DNA of 64,000 bases from Iodobacter sp. BJB302 (GTDB taxonomy: Bacteria > Pseudomonadota > Gammaproteobacteria > Burkholderiales > Chitinibacteraceae), in contig NZ_PDZG01000002.1 of the NCBI RefSeq assembly GCF_002735645.1, positions 89,370-153,369 of the forward strand, written 5' to 3'. Positions 8,450 to 17,720 of the stretch are shown here, piece after piece. The position numbers were made by a program, and so were the translations under genes. Position 1 is the first letter of the stretch; each line of letters begins with the position of its first letter. The notes beneath the pieces are model-generated. The model was not told where the DNA came from and made no database searches. It worked only from the letters and a program-made list of their open reading frames with translations.

Positions 8450-9777
8450 TCACCTCTCCCTTACACTTTCTGAAACATGCGCCATGAGTGGCGATAAGAA
8501 ATATTCAATAATTCTGCGCTGCCCTGTTTTAATTTCTACCGTCACCGCCATTCCCGGAGCCAGCTTTAGCCATTTACCATCGACATTCATTTTATTTTTT
8601 TTTAATTTAATTCTGGCCTGATAAATCAGCCCTAATTTTTCATCAGGCACAGCATCAAATGAAACGTTTCTCACTTGTCCGTCAATTAGGCCGTATTTGG
8701 TGTAATTAAAGGTTTCAATTTTAATAGCGGCGGCCTGCCCGGCATTGACAAAGCCAATGTCTTTATTTTCCAGTACCACTTCGGCCTCAACGGCCTCATA
8801 CCTAGGCACAATCACCAGCAGGGCTTGCGCGGGGGTGACTACGCCGCCCACGGTGTGTACGGCCAGTTGCTGCACCACTCCGGCTACGGGCGCGGTTAGG
8901 CGGGTTTGCTTTTGTAATTGCCCAGTTTTAACCACATCTTGTGTAAACGAGCGGGCTTGCTCGCTGGCTTGGGTAAGCAGATCGTGCTGGGTGCGGCGAA
9001 ACTCTGCCTGAATGGCAATTCTTTGCTGGGCATTGCCGCGAATGGCGGCATCCAGCTCTGATTGTTTATGCCGCTGGTTGGCCAGATCTTGCTCGGCCTC
9101 TATTCTGGCCTGCTGTTTCTCTAACACCCCGTGTTTGGAAACAAAGTTTTGCAGCGCCAAGTCCTGAAAGTCTTTTTCGCGTTGCTTAATAATCGGTAAG
9201 GTTTGCTCAAACCTGGCGATCTGATCTTGCACCCCAGCCCGCTCGGCTTGCTTACGTGAAGTATCACTATCCAGGGTAGATAGCCTGGCTTGTAATTCCT
9301 GCCACTGACTAAGCGCCAGGCGGCTGGCCTCCAGAGATTGCAGCTCCTTACCTGCCACCGCATTAGTAACAACAGGGGCTTGCCCGCTATCTAAAGCGGC
9401 GAGCAAGGCTTTAGCGCGCAGGGCGTTTAGCTCTGCATCGTGCAGATTGGTTTGCTGCTTGGTGTTTTCTGCACCTGAGACGGTGCCATCCAGCTCGATC
9501 AGCAGCTGCCCCGCTTTTACCATTTGCCCGTCTTGCACATGAATCGACTTCACCACCCCTGCCTCTAAGGGCTGAATGGTTTTACTGCGATCAGACACAA
9601 TCAACCTGCCAGGTGCCACGGCCACAATATCAATCTTGCCAAGGCAGGCCCATAGCAGGGCGATCAGGATAAAAGCGAGCAAGGGGGTGATACGGGCGGC
9701 GGGGTGAGGGGGACTAGCGCGGCAGCAAAAATTTGTCGGTACTTTGTAAGTAACTCGCCGACAACTTGATATTTCAT
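8450..9777 (-). pseudogene. HlyD-family type I secretion adaptor, N-terminus deleted and frameshifted
   Basis: HlyD-type adaptors join an inner-membrane ABC exporter to TolC. Most of one is here from 9682: TM segment LAFILIALLWACLG, lipoyl-like half motif GRLIVSDRSKTIQPLEAGVV, a long coiled-coil hairpin, the second half motif RLTAPVAGVVQQLAVHTVGG, and a C-terminal VEIKTGQRRIIEYFLSP. That frame has no good start codon. A plausible true start, ATG at 9775-9777 after GTAAAG, reads MKYQVVGELLTKYRQIFAAA, typical for this adaptor class, but runs into a stop in the wrong frame. About 40-50 residues of the cytoplasmic arm appear deleted. No ABC or TolC partner is adjacent. A TTG start could still yield a truncated protein. 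Confidence 0.7.
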
Positions 9778-10030
9778 CTTTACTTCACTATATGCATTTC
9801 AAAAGCATATAGTAAGCATAGAAAATTAAACGGTCAATTTAAAACAAAGATAAAAAAAGACTAAAATCAAAAAATTTGAAAATAAAGCAATAATATTGAA
9901 AGCGACACGTTATTTTAAGTAATTAAAAACCCACACAAAACAACATTTTATTGCCATTTTCAAGAATGTACCTCGCCTTAATCAGCCCCTCAAACTCTTA
10001 CACAAGTGCAAGCAACTTCCAGCATGGCAA

Positions 10031-12094
10031 TTACTGCGCCCTCTGTTTAAGGCTACTTATCATTTGAATCAGCTCTGAAGCAGGGCGCTGCTCAGTTGCT
10101 GTTGTTTGCCTGTCCTGGCTAAGCACACGCAGGGGGATAAATACGCGCCTTGATAACAGGCTGGCCCCGCTATTGCCCGTGCTTTGCCGGGCAAAGGCTA
10201 TATTGAGATTGGCCCAGTCGTTGTAATCGCTTAATACTGAAAAGCTAGCGTCCTGATTAATATCTCTTGCATAGGCATTGGCATTTTGTGTGCCATTGGT
10301 ATTCCAGTCTGCATAAAACCCGCCATTATTTCCCCGGCCAATGATGGCGGATTCAAGCAGGCTGCTTTCATTTAAGCTGATGCCGCTGCCATCGGAGTAA
10401 TCCATTTTATATTCTGTACCGCAGGGGCTGGCGTCTATATTGCAAATATTTCCCCAGCTAAAACCCAGCGCATTATTATTTAAGTAATAGCGCTGCACGG
10501 CGCTGTTTGTTTTAGGATCAGAGCCCAGGCCTGGTAATTGATATAGGTAATTCATAACGCTATAGTAATTAGGCTTGTAATTATTAGATTCATTACCGCC
10601 ATGCTCTAAGCCAAAATTGTGGCCCAATTCATGCATAATTGTGCTGGCCTGGTAATTAAGCAATAAGTTGGTATTACTGCCTGAGCCGCTGGATAACCCC
10701 CAGCTGCCTAATGTCACCATGGAATCATTGCCATTAATTTCTGCCAGGCCAGAAGAGCCTGCCGATCCGTCTGATTCCTGAGAATTAGCCATTATCAGAT
10801 AATGAAATATCGTTTTGCGCCGGATATCTAAACTTGCTGATTTATAGCTGTATAAAGAGGCGCAGCCTGTTTTGCTGTCTAAAGTTAAACATCTGGCATA
10901 GCTCACCGCATTAGATCCGCCTGCAAGCCCGCCACCCAGATTAAATAAGGCGGGGTTAAAACTGGCGGCATAGAGGCTGCCGGTATCAAAATGAATGCTG
11001 AAACCTCTGGCGGCAAAGACATCCACTACTTTTTGCAGCGCTTCTTTGCGCGGGGTAATGCCGGCATCGCTGGAAATCATATGATCAACTTGTACAAAGA
11101 TATCGCGCTGATTCGCCCTTGCCCCCATCGCAAATAAATCTAAGCCGCCAAATGTGCCGCCCGCAACTTCTGCACTATCAGGGATGCCATCGTTATCGCT
11201 ATCTGCCGCTGTGGCAGGCACATCGTTGCGCCCGCCGGGCGTGGCAAAAGAAACCTGCAGCCAGTCGGCGGCACTCTTACTATTAGCTTGCAACGGAAAA
11301 GGCCGTACCAAAGACTTGCCATAATCTTGCGATGTAGCGGGCATGGCGGCCACATTGGCTCCTGCCCATGCGCCACTGCTTAGTGGTGCATGGCTGCTGC
11401 TGCCAAAGCGGACAAAATCTAAAGTGGCCCCAGCAAAAGTCAGCTCTGCAGCGCCATTGGCATCCCAAAAGGGCACGGCTTCGCCATTTCTGATATACAC
11501 CGCCTGGCTGTTATCACTGACGCTGTCGTCAATTTTAGCGATCACCACTAAATACCCGCCTGCTGCCAGCGTAACGGCAGGCAGGCTAAAGCTGACCGGC
11601 GCACTGGAAACGGTAAATGGCGATGAGCGCAGGCCAGATCGGGTACGCAAGCTGACGCCGCTAAGGGAAACGGCACTGCTGCCCGGATTATGGATCTCCA
11701 CCCACGCCCCGGGATTGGTCGAATCATTACTGGATACTTCGCTGATGATCAGGCCCGCATTTGCAGCCGTAACCGGCACAGAGGTTGGAACAGGGCTGGG
11801 CGAAGGGCTGGGAGCCGGGGCCAGTGAGGGCGTTAATGTAGGGCTGGGGCTGGAGCTGGGTAAAAAAGTGGGTACCGCCGTGGGCAGGGGCGCAGCAGTT
11901 GGAATAGCGGTGGGTGTAACACTGGGAATAACAGTAGGCTGCGCGGTAGGGATCGCTGTTGGGATGGGTGTGGCGGTTACAACTTGCGAAACAGGCGTTG
12001 GCACCACACTCTCTGAAGAGCCGCCGCCTCCCCCTCCGCAGGCCGTTAAACTGATTAAGACCAACAGCAATAAATACCACAAAGTTGGTTTCAT
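10031..12094 (-). CDS. Secreted lipoprotein metalloprotease with lamin-tail domain (paralogue B)
   Basis: Paralogue of 4879-6813, 687 residues. Lipoprotein signal MKPTLWYLLLLVLISLTAC, Gly run, then a longer Pro/Thr/Ser linker (repeating TAIPTA and PSPSP units) to about residue 110. A lamin-tail-like domain (LIISEVSSNDSTNPGAWVE), the calcium-loop motif DSDNDGIPDSAEVAGG and the metzincin site HELGHNFGLEHG (His488, Glu489, His492, His498) with Met-turn YSVMNYLYQ follow. Predicted zinc protease at the outer membrane or cell surface; substrate unknown. Much of the catalytic half is near-identical in pattern to paralogue A, so duplication with linker divergence is likely. No companion gene overlaps its 3' end. 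Confidence 0.85.
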   Translation of the reverse strand: MKPTLWYLLLLVLISLTACGGGGGGSSESVVPTPVSQVVTATPIPTAIPTAQPTVIPSVTPTAIPTAAPLPTAVPTFLPSSSPSPTLTPSLAPAPSPSPSPVPTSVPVTAANAGLIISEVSSNDSTNPGAWVEIHNPGSSAVSLSGVSLRTRSGLRSSPFTVSSAPVSFSLPAVTLAAGGYLVVIAKIDDSVSDNSQAVYIRNGEAVPFWDANGAAELTFAGATLDFVRFGSSSHAPLSSGAWAGANVAAMPATSQDYGKSLVRPFPLQANSKSAADWLQVSFATPGGRNDVPATAADSDNDGIPDSAEVAGGTFGGLDLFAMGARANQRDIFVQVDHMISSDAGITPRKEALQKVVDVFAARGFSIHFDTGSLYAASFNPALFNLGGGLAGGSNAVSYARCLTLDSKTGCASLYSYKSASLDIRRKTIFHYLIMANSQESDGSAGSSGLAEINGNDSMVTLGSWGLSSGSGSNTNLLLNYQASTIMHELGHNFGLEHGGNESNNYKPNYYSVMNYLYQLPGLGSDPKTNSAVQRYYLNNNALGFSWGNICNIDASPCGTEYKMDYSDGSGISLNESSLLESAIIGRGNNGGFYADWNTNGTQNANAYARDINQDASFSVLSDYNDWANLNIAFARQSTGNSGASLLSRRVFIPLRVLSQDRQTTATEQRPASELIQMISSLKQRAQ

Positions 12095-12318
12095 TCAGCC
12101 AGCCCCTTATTCACACCCAAACACGCTCTGGCACATAGCTGCGCCCCCTCTTTACCATAGCAAACAGACGATGGCCTGGCAGGGAATCATTGGCGAGATA
12201 GCGTGGTTGTTAGGCTTTTTCGCTGCTTGCTAATGAAAAAACAATTTGGTTAGCGCATCTGGGGTTGCACCCGCCTGCGATCATTCAGTACTGCTAAGCC
12301 GCATCACACACTTAAGCG

Positions 12319-14007
12319 CTATTCGCTCACATGCTCAATATGCAGCTGCACCACGCGGTTGCCTCGGAACTCGTTTACGCCGATGCGGTACACGGCGAGG
12401 ATTTTGGCTGGCAGCGGGTCGGCATGGCCAAAGCGCATGGCATCCAGCACTAGGCCATGTGGATTGGCGAGTTTGAGCTTTAAATGCCGCTCGCCCACCA
12501 GGCGCTGCTCAACCACAGTGAATTCACCCTGAAACATCGGCGCGGGGAAGCCCTGGCCCCAGACTTGTTTATCCAGTGTTTCGGCTACGTCCAGCGCAAA
12601 AGATTCGGTGGCCAGCTCGCCATCAGTTTCAATTTTTCGCTCCAGCGTGTCGGCATCCATCAGCTCGTGACACACCGCCTCGAACGCGGTTTTAAAGCGT
12701 GCAAAGTCGGCCTGGCGCAGGCTTAAACCCGCCGCCATCGCGTGGCCGCCAAATTTTAAAATCAAATCAGGGTGGCGTTTGGATACCAAATCCAGCGCAT
12801 CGCGCAGATGCAGGCCGGGGATGGAGCGGCCCGAGCCTTTGATTTCATCATCGTTGCCATCGGCAAACACGATGGTTGGGCGATGAAATCTATCTTTCAT
12901 TCTGGAGGCAATAATCCCCACCACGCCCTGATGCCAATCGCCCTGATAAAGGCTGATGCTGTAAGCGTCTTCCACCGCAATGCCTGCCAAAATCGCCTCG
13001 GCCTCGGCGCGCATGCCCACTTCAATCTCGCGCCGCTCGCGGTTCATGCCATCCAGCTCTTTGGCGAGCGGTGTGGCGGCGGCTTCTGAATCCGCCAAGA
13101 GGCAAGCGATGCCCAGGCTCATATCGTCCAAACGCCCTGCCGCATTCAACCTTGGCCCCAGGGTAAAGCCCAGATCAAAGCAAGATGCTTTGTAAGGCAA
13201 GCGCCCCGCCGCCGTAAACAAAGCCATGACACCGGCACTGGCCCGCCCTGCCCGCATACGCTTTAAGCCCTGCTCCACCAGAATGCGGTTATTGCCATCC
13301 AGCCTCACCACATCGGCCACCGTTCCCAGCGCCACTAAATCCAGCAGCGTCGCCAGATTTGGCTCTTTGATACCCGCAAAAGCCTGCCGCTCGCGCAGCT
13401 CGGCACGCAGCGCCATCAGCACATAAAACATCACGCCTACACCAGCCAGATTCTTACTGGCAAAGGTGCAGCCTGGCTGGTTAGGATTCACAATCAGCGT
13501 GGCGGGCAACTCGTCGCCTGGCAGGTGGTGATCGGTAATCAGCACATCAATGCCCCGCGCCTGCGCTGCGGCCACACCGGCCACACTGGCGATGCCGTTA
13601 TCCACCGTTAAAATTAAATCCGGTGACTTTTGCGCTGCCAGATCAACGATTTCTGGCGTGAGGCCATAGCCATATTCGAAGCGGTTTGGCACCACAAAAT
13701 CGACCACCGCGCCCAGCATCGCCAAGCCCCGCATCCCCACCGCGCAAGCCGTAGCGCCATCGGCATCGTAATCAGCCACGATCAGAATCCGCTCTTTGGC
13801 CGCAATCGCATCCGCAAGGCGCTTGCCCGCTTCAATAATATTTTTTAAGCCATGGAAGGGCAGCAGGTGCGCCAATTCGTGCTCCAGCTCGGTTCGCGTA
13901 GCAATACCGCGAGCCGCATACAAGCGCGCCTCGAGCGGGGATAAGCCTTGCTCGCAAAGCAGAGATTCGGCAGCGGATGGGACAATACGGGGGGAAATGA
14001 TGGTCAT
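12319..14007 (-). CDS. recJ: Single-stranded-DNA-specific exonuclease RecJ
   Basis: 5'-3' ssDNA exonuclease of the DHH family, acting in RecF-pathway recombination and mismatch repair. Visible motifs: VADYDADGATAC, LTVDNG, ITDHHLPG (DHH), and the DHHA1 signature FGGHAMAAGL. The 562-residue length from ATG 14005-14007 (MTIISPRIVPSAAESLL) matches typical RecJ. An in-frame upstream extension to 14103 reads as low-complexity non-family sequence, and was rejected as the start. The neighbouring RpfE-like gene upstream on the same strand is a commonly seen partner of recJ in related bacteria. Confidence 0.95.
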   Translation of the reverse strand: MTIISPRIVPSAAESLLCEQGLSPLEARLYAARGIATRTELEHELAHLLPFHGLKNIIEAGKRLADAIAAKERILIVADYDADGATACAVGMRGLAMLGAVVDFVVPNRFEYGYGLTPEIVDLAAQKSPDLILTVDNGIASVAGVAAAQARGIDVLITDHHLPGDELPATLIVNPNQPGCTFASKNLAGVGVMFYVLMALRAELRERQAFAGIKEPNLATLLDLVALGTVADVVRLDGNNRILVEQGLKRMRAGRASAGVMALFTAAGRLPYKASCFDLGFTLGPRLNAAGRLDDMSLGIACLLADSEAAATPLAKELDGMNRERREIEVGMRAEAEAILAGIAVEDAYSISLYQGDWHQGVVGIIASRMKDRFHRPTIVFADGNDDEIKGSGRSIPGLHLRDALDLVSKRHPDLILKFGGHAMAAGLSLRQADFARFKTAFEAVCHELMDADTLERKIETDGELATESFALDVAETLDKQVWGQGFPAPMFQGEFTVVEQRLVGERHLKLKLANPHGLVLDAMRFGHADPLPAKILAVYRIGVNEFRGNRVVQLHIEHVSE

Positions 14008-14138
14008 GGCTGACTCAAAGTGACGGGTATAAAAACTTCTAAAACGAGCTTCTGCGGGCACAGAAAACACAGAGTTTAAAGGCAGAACAGGGAGAAAAAC
14101 CAAGGGAATACAACGACTCTCCTAAAGCTAAACGACTG

Positions 14139-14171
14139 CGTCATTCCCGAATGCTGTTGAAGGGAATGACG
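14139..14171. repeat. Short intergenic palindrome (GTCATTCCC type)
   Basis: CGTCATTCCC at 14139-14148 mirrors GGGAATGACG at 14162-14171 with a 13-base loop. Palindromes of this type are common extragenic repeats in proteobacteria. Downstream, 14228-14262 holds a degenerate copy of the CTCTGTG repeat family. No gene lies in 14008-14290. Confidence 0.6.
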
Positions 14172-14290
14172 GCTTTAACGTTTTTGAGCGTCTGGCTAAG
14201 GAGTGAAAAGGGATCAATATTAAACCCTTATGTTTTTCTCTGTGTACTCTGTGTTCTTCATGGGCTTTGCATCTGCAGACTTTTTTAGCC

Positions 14291-15289
14291 CTAAGCAAAC
14301 GCCCAAGGTAATTTTGGCTTTTGCCAGATCTTCCAGCGTAAGGATCGGTCTGTTTGCAAGGCAAGGCCCAGCTCGGGGAAGGTGATCGCCAGTGATTTAC
14401 GCTTGCCCGATTTTAAGTCTGCGAGCAGCGGCGCAAACCAGTCTTTTTCTAATGCAAGCCAGCCTTCCCGCCAATCGTGGGCATTGCCATAACAGGCCCC
14501 AAGGCGCAGGTGATCGAGCATCACCAAGGCATCACCGCTTGGTAGTGCGGCAGCGTTAGCAGGCAGGGGCTGCACATCTGAGCCACCAATATGCATCAGG
14601 CCACGCAGCAGCAAATCATCCGCATAAACCGGTACGCTAGGCACGACAGGTGTATCCGCAACAGGGTAGTCAGAGCCCCCCCACAGCCAGAGGCTATTGA
14701 TGGTTTGTGCGTCGCTGCGTTTATCGTTCACGGCATGGGTGTAGAGGTACATCTGAATTTCATTCAGCAGACGGTGCCACTTCAGCGCGTCCTTACCCTT
14801 GGGCAAGAGCGTATTGATATCGCGGCCAATGGCGGCATCAAGCGATGTCCATGTCAGCTGCGGATCGCTTGGTAAGCGCAGATACCAGCGCGTTGGCGTG
14901 GCAGCCACAAACAGCATGCCATCGTCCTTAAATACGCTATTCAAGCCCGCCACCAGCGCATCGGCCTCGGCCTGAGCAATTTGAAAATGGTGTGCATCAA
15001 ACAGCAGCAGCCCATCCCGCTCAATTTTTAGATGTACCGGATCGGCTCTGAGCCAAAAGCCCGCCTCAGCGGCTGGCTGATCCAAGCCCAGCGTTAAAGC
15101 CGCCGCAGGCAAATGCTCCATACCAAACCGCCCTGCCAGCCATGCCTCTGCTGTTTGCTTGTGCGCAGGCAGGCGTTCACCCCGGCCGCACAGCAGCGCC
15201 GCTGCGGGCAAATCCAGGCCGGTGGTAATAAAGCGGCACTGATCCGAATCGGGCCAGTCGGCGTAAGAAATAACAAAATGAAGTGACAT
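14291..15289 (-). CDS. RpfE-like / phosphoglycerate-mutase-related conserved protein
   Basis: A 332-residue cytoplasmic protein starting MSLHFVISYADWPDSDQC. It resembles the conserved beta/gammaproteobacterial family often annotated as RpfE-type or as phosphoglycerate mutase-related, which is frequently encoded beside recJ, as here (recJ follows on the same strand about 280 bp on). Recognisable conserved stretches are GRDINTLLPKGKDALKWHRL, NEIQMYLYTH and INSLWLWGGSDYP. I see no complete phosphatase or mutase active site, so the enzymatic label should not be trusted. The start codon fits a Met directly before the conserved N-terminus. Confidence 0.7.
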   Translation of the reverse strand: MSLHFVISYADWPDSDQCRFITTGLDLPAAALLCGRGERLPAHKQTAEAWLAGRFGMEHLPAAALTLGLDQPAAEAGFWLRADPVHLKIERDGLLLFDAHHFQIAQAEADALVAGLNSVFKDDGMLFVAATPTRWYLRLPSDPQLTWTSLDAAIGRDINTLLPKGKDALKWHRLLNEIQMYLYTHAVNDKRSDAQTINSLWLWGGSDYPVADTPVVPSVPVYADDLLLRGLMHIGGSDVQPLPANAAALPSGDALVMLDHLRLGACYGNAHDWREGWLALEKDWFAPLLADLKSGKRKSLAITFPELGLALQTDRSLRWKIWQKPKLPWAFA

Positions 15290-15374
15290 AAGGGGATTTT
15301 ACGACAAGATGTGAGCAGGAGGCACAGAGGGCTGTGAGCAGCCACCCTAAAAATAAAAACGCCAGATTGAATAA

Positions 15375-15851
15375 TCAGACCTGAATGCTCGTTGCAAAAA
15401 CATACTCAAGCACTTCATCACCATATTTATCACACTGACCTGTGGAGCGCCAGCCCAAATGCCTGTAAAAGCCAAAGGACCTCACTTCAGGATCAGCAGC
15501 GCAGCCAAGAAAAAGCCGGGCGTGCCCCAGTGCTTTCAAATCTGACATCACGCTTTGCAACAGCGCTTTACCCATTCCCTGGTTTTCATAATCTGGCAGC
15601 AGTGCTAAGACCACAATTTCGCCCGTACTTACAGAGCCAAAGCAATAGCCAGCCATTTGCCCTTCAACAAGACAAATGCGACCCAGCAATTCGCCGGATT
15701 CGACTTGAGCAGCCCATGACGCTTCGGTAATGCCAAGCTCAGCCAAGCGGGTTTTAGAAATCGCGTTTTCCCGCGTCTTGCCTCTGATGACAATGCACTC
15801 TGCGATATCAGAGGGCACTGCCGGGCGGGTATTCAAAAGCATATTTTTCAA
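15375..15851 (-). CDS. GNAT-family N-acetyltransferase
   Basis: A 158-residue protein with the acetyl-CoA-binding motif A (ALLPDYENQGMGKALLQS, containing QxxGMG) and a C-terminal FYRHLGWRSTGQ segment typical of the GNAT fold. The substrate (amine, amino acid or protein) cannot be predicted. The start follows the stop codon of the upstream RIO-kinase gene by 2 bp, so the two are almost certainly co-transcribed and translationally coupled. Acetylation of the kinase or a shared target is possible but speculative. Confidence 0.85.
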   Translation of the reverse strand: MKNMLLNTRPAVPSDIAECIVIRGKTRENAISKTRLAELGITEASWAAQVESGELLGRICLVEGQMAGYCFGSVSTGEIVVLALLPDYENQGMGKALLQSVMSDLKALGHARLFLGCAADPEVRSFGFYRHLGWRSTGQCDKYGDEVLEYVFATSIQV

Positions 15852-15853
15852 TC

Positions 15854-16702
15854 TTAATCTTCTTCCAGCTGAAAGCGGCGGCGGTTAAGTTCTTCTTCTT
15901 TCACACTGTCGATTTCACGCATCAGGCCACGTACATCGGCTTTTTTCTCGCTGCGGCGGGCGCGGCCAGTCAGCACAACATCAGGATGCAGCTCGCCTTT
16001 CTCGTAGTGGCTCCAGATCTCAAATGCGTAATCCGTATTCAGTAACTCTGGCGCAAACTGGCCAAAGTAAGTGGCCAGATTACCCACATCGCGCTCCAGC
16101 ATGCTAAAGGCGCTGTTATTGCCTGCCGCATCCACAGCCTGCGGCAAATCAATAATCACCGGGCCATCTGCATCAACCAGAATATTGTATTCAGATAAAT
16201 CGCCATGAATCACACCAGCGCAAAGCATTAATACCACTTGCTTAATCAGCATGGCGTGATAAGCCAAAGCCACTGAATGGCTCAGCACAACATCATTTAA
16301 TCGTGGGGCAGCATGGCCTGCGGCATCGGTCACCAGCTCCATCAGGAGCACACCTTCAAAGCAGTTATATGGAGTGGGCACGCGCACGCCTGCTGCGGCT
16401 AAGCGGTGCAGAGCATCCACTTCGGCGGTTTGCCAGACTTCCTCGGCCATTTTGCGGCCATAACGGCTGCCTTTTTCCATAGCACGGGCATCACGTGAGC
16501 CCCGAACCTTACGGCCTTCTTGGTAAGCCGCATTTTGTTTAAAGCTACGCTGATTCGCTTCTTTGTAAACCTTGGCGCAGCGAACATCGTCGCCACAGCG
16601 CACTACGTAAACCACGGCTTCTTTGCCACTCATCAGCTGGCGGAGTACTTCATCAACAAGTCCATTCTGAACAAGTGGTTCTAATCTTTTCGGGGTTTTC
16701 AT
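15854..16702 (-). CDS. RIO-type serine/threonine protein kinase
   Basis: Bacterial RIO1-like atypical kinase (PA4780-type family), 282 residues. Motifs: ATP-binding lysine region KEAVVYVVRCG...CAKVYKE, catalytic loop VIHGDLSEYNILVD, and metal-binding IIDLPQAVD in place of a DFG motif. The C-terminus is highly charged (KEEELNRRRFQLEED). Archaeal and eukaryotic RIO kinases act in ribosome small-subunit maturation; the role of bacterial members is not settled. It heads a two-gene unit with the GNAT gene. A divergent promoter region (16703-16941) separates it from the YhcH-family gene on the other strand. Confidence 0.92.
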   Translation of the reverse strand: MKTPKRLEPLVQNGLVDEVLRQLMSGKEAVVYVVRCGDDVRCAKVYKEANQRSFKQNAAYQEGRKVRGSRDARAMEKGSRYGRKMAEEVWQTAEVDALHRLAAAGVRVPTPYNCFEGVLLMELVTDAAGHAAPRLNDVVLSHSVALAYHAMLIKQVVLMLCAGVIHGDLSEYNILVDADGPVIIDLPQAVDAAGNNSAFSMLERDVGNLATYFGQFAPELLNTDYAFEIWSHYEKGELHPDVVLTGRARRSEKKADVRGLMREIDSVKEEELNRRRFQLEED

Positions 16703-16941
16703 TTTCCAAAGTCCGGTATAAGCAAACAGCAGTGTGCCTTATGCCATAAATTCGCTTTTAGCGCAAAGATCGGGGCCAAAAAGGTTTTTTAACATGTTAA
16801 TATCCAACACTAAGCTGACACTAAACATGCAACTAAAAAAAGATTACGCCATGATTAAGTATCTTGCAATCGGCCATATTCTCATCGTGGGCAAAATCAC
16901 TCAGATATAATGCGCACATTCCATAAAGCTATGAGAACACC

Positions 16942-17412
16942 ATGTATCTGGGCCATTTGCACCAAGCTGGCTTGCCCCTGCCCGCCGCCATAGAAACCGC
17001 ACTCCAATATCTGCGCAACACAGATTTCTCCTGCATGGAAACCGGCCGCTATCCTATTGATGGTGAACGGATGTTTGCTTTGGTACAAACACCACTTACG
17101 CAGCCATGGGATGGCGGCAAGCCCGAGTTTCATGCCCGCTATATTGATATTCAGTATTTATATGAAGGCGAAGAGCTGATCGGCTACGCCCCGGCCAATG
17201 AGGCGCTGGCTAAAACCCAAGATCAGCTTTTAGAAAGAGATATTGCCTTTGTGGCGCCCATAGAAGGCGAATCCCGGCTTTATCTCACCCCCGGCATGTT
17301 TGCCATTTTCTACCCAGGCGAGCTACACAAACCCTGCCGCGCCAGCCATCAGCCTGTGGCCATTAAAAAAGTGGTGATCAAGATCGCTAAAGAGCTGATC
17401 ACTGTGGTTTAA
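16942..17412 (+). CDS. YhcH/YjgK/YiaL-family protein (DUF386)
   Basis: A 156-residue cupin-like protein of the YhcH/YjgK/YiaL family. Characteristic segments are ETGRYPIDGERMFALVQ, HARYIDIQYLYEGEE (His in HxRYIDIQY) and FAIFYPGELHKPC, which carry the conserved metal ligands. Members are linked to sugar or sialic-acid catabolism and biofilm traits, but their reaction is unclear. No sugar-catabolic genes flank it here. ATG 16942 comes 19 bp after a hairpin-free AT-rich promoter region, and a rho-independent terminator follows. Confidence 0.9.
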   Translation: MYLGHLHQAGLPLPAAIETALQYLRNTDFSCMETGRYPIDGERMFALVQTPLTQPWDGGKPEFHARYIDIQYLYEGEELIGYAPANEALAKTQDQLLERDIAFVAPIEGESRLYLTPGMFAIFYPGELHKPCRASHQPVAIKKVVIKIAKELITVV

Positions 17413-17434
17413 AAGCACAGGCAGCCTCCACGGG

Positions 17435-17466
17435 GCAGAGCAGTGTTCAAATATGCTCTGCTTTTT
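17435..17466 (+). terminator. Rho-independent terminator after the YhcH-family gene
   Basis: GCAGAGCA (17435-17442) pairs with TGCTCTGC (17454-17461) around an 11-base loop and is followed by TTTTT, 22 bp after the stop codon. Confidence 0.8.
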
Positions 17467-17641
17467 ACTCACCGCCCGCCCTGCACTTACAAACTGCAGA
17501 CAGAACCATTTAATTGCATACAAAAACAATAGCTTACAAAACCGCACTTTTACTAAAAATGACATAGCTAACGGTATTTTTAATGAATTAATGCCAAACA
17601 ATCAGCACTCATGAGTGATATCAGCCACAGCAGACCAAGAC

Positions 17642-17681
17642 ACTGTACTTCAGTACAGTATTAGAGCTTACTAAAGCTCTA
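17642..17681 (+). promoter_or_regulatory. Two adjacent perfect hairpins upstream of the giant adhesin gene
   Basis: ACTGTAC-TTCA-GTACAGT (17642-17659) and TAGAGCTT-ACTA-AAGCTCTA (17662-17681) are both perfect dyads with 4-base loops, ending 39 bp before the adhesin ATG. They could be a structured 5' leader controlling translation, or protein-binding operators. There is no T run after either, so simple termination is unlikely. Confidence 0.6.
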
Positions 17682-17720
17682 TAAGCTGGCTCAATTCCCT
17701 CATTTCCTGGTTAATACCTC

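Noticed and set aside
11343..12233. A 296-codon plus-strand frame opposite metalloprotease B
   Set aside because: It mirrors the Pro/Thr linker as Gly/Val repeats and has no support as a gene.
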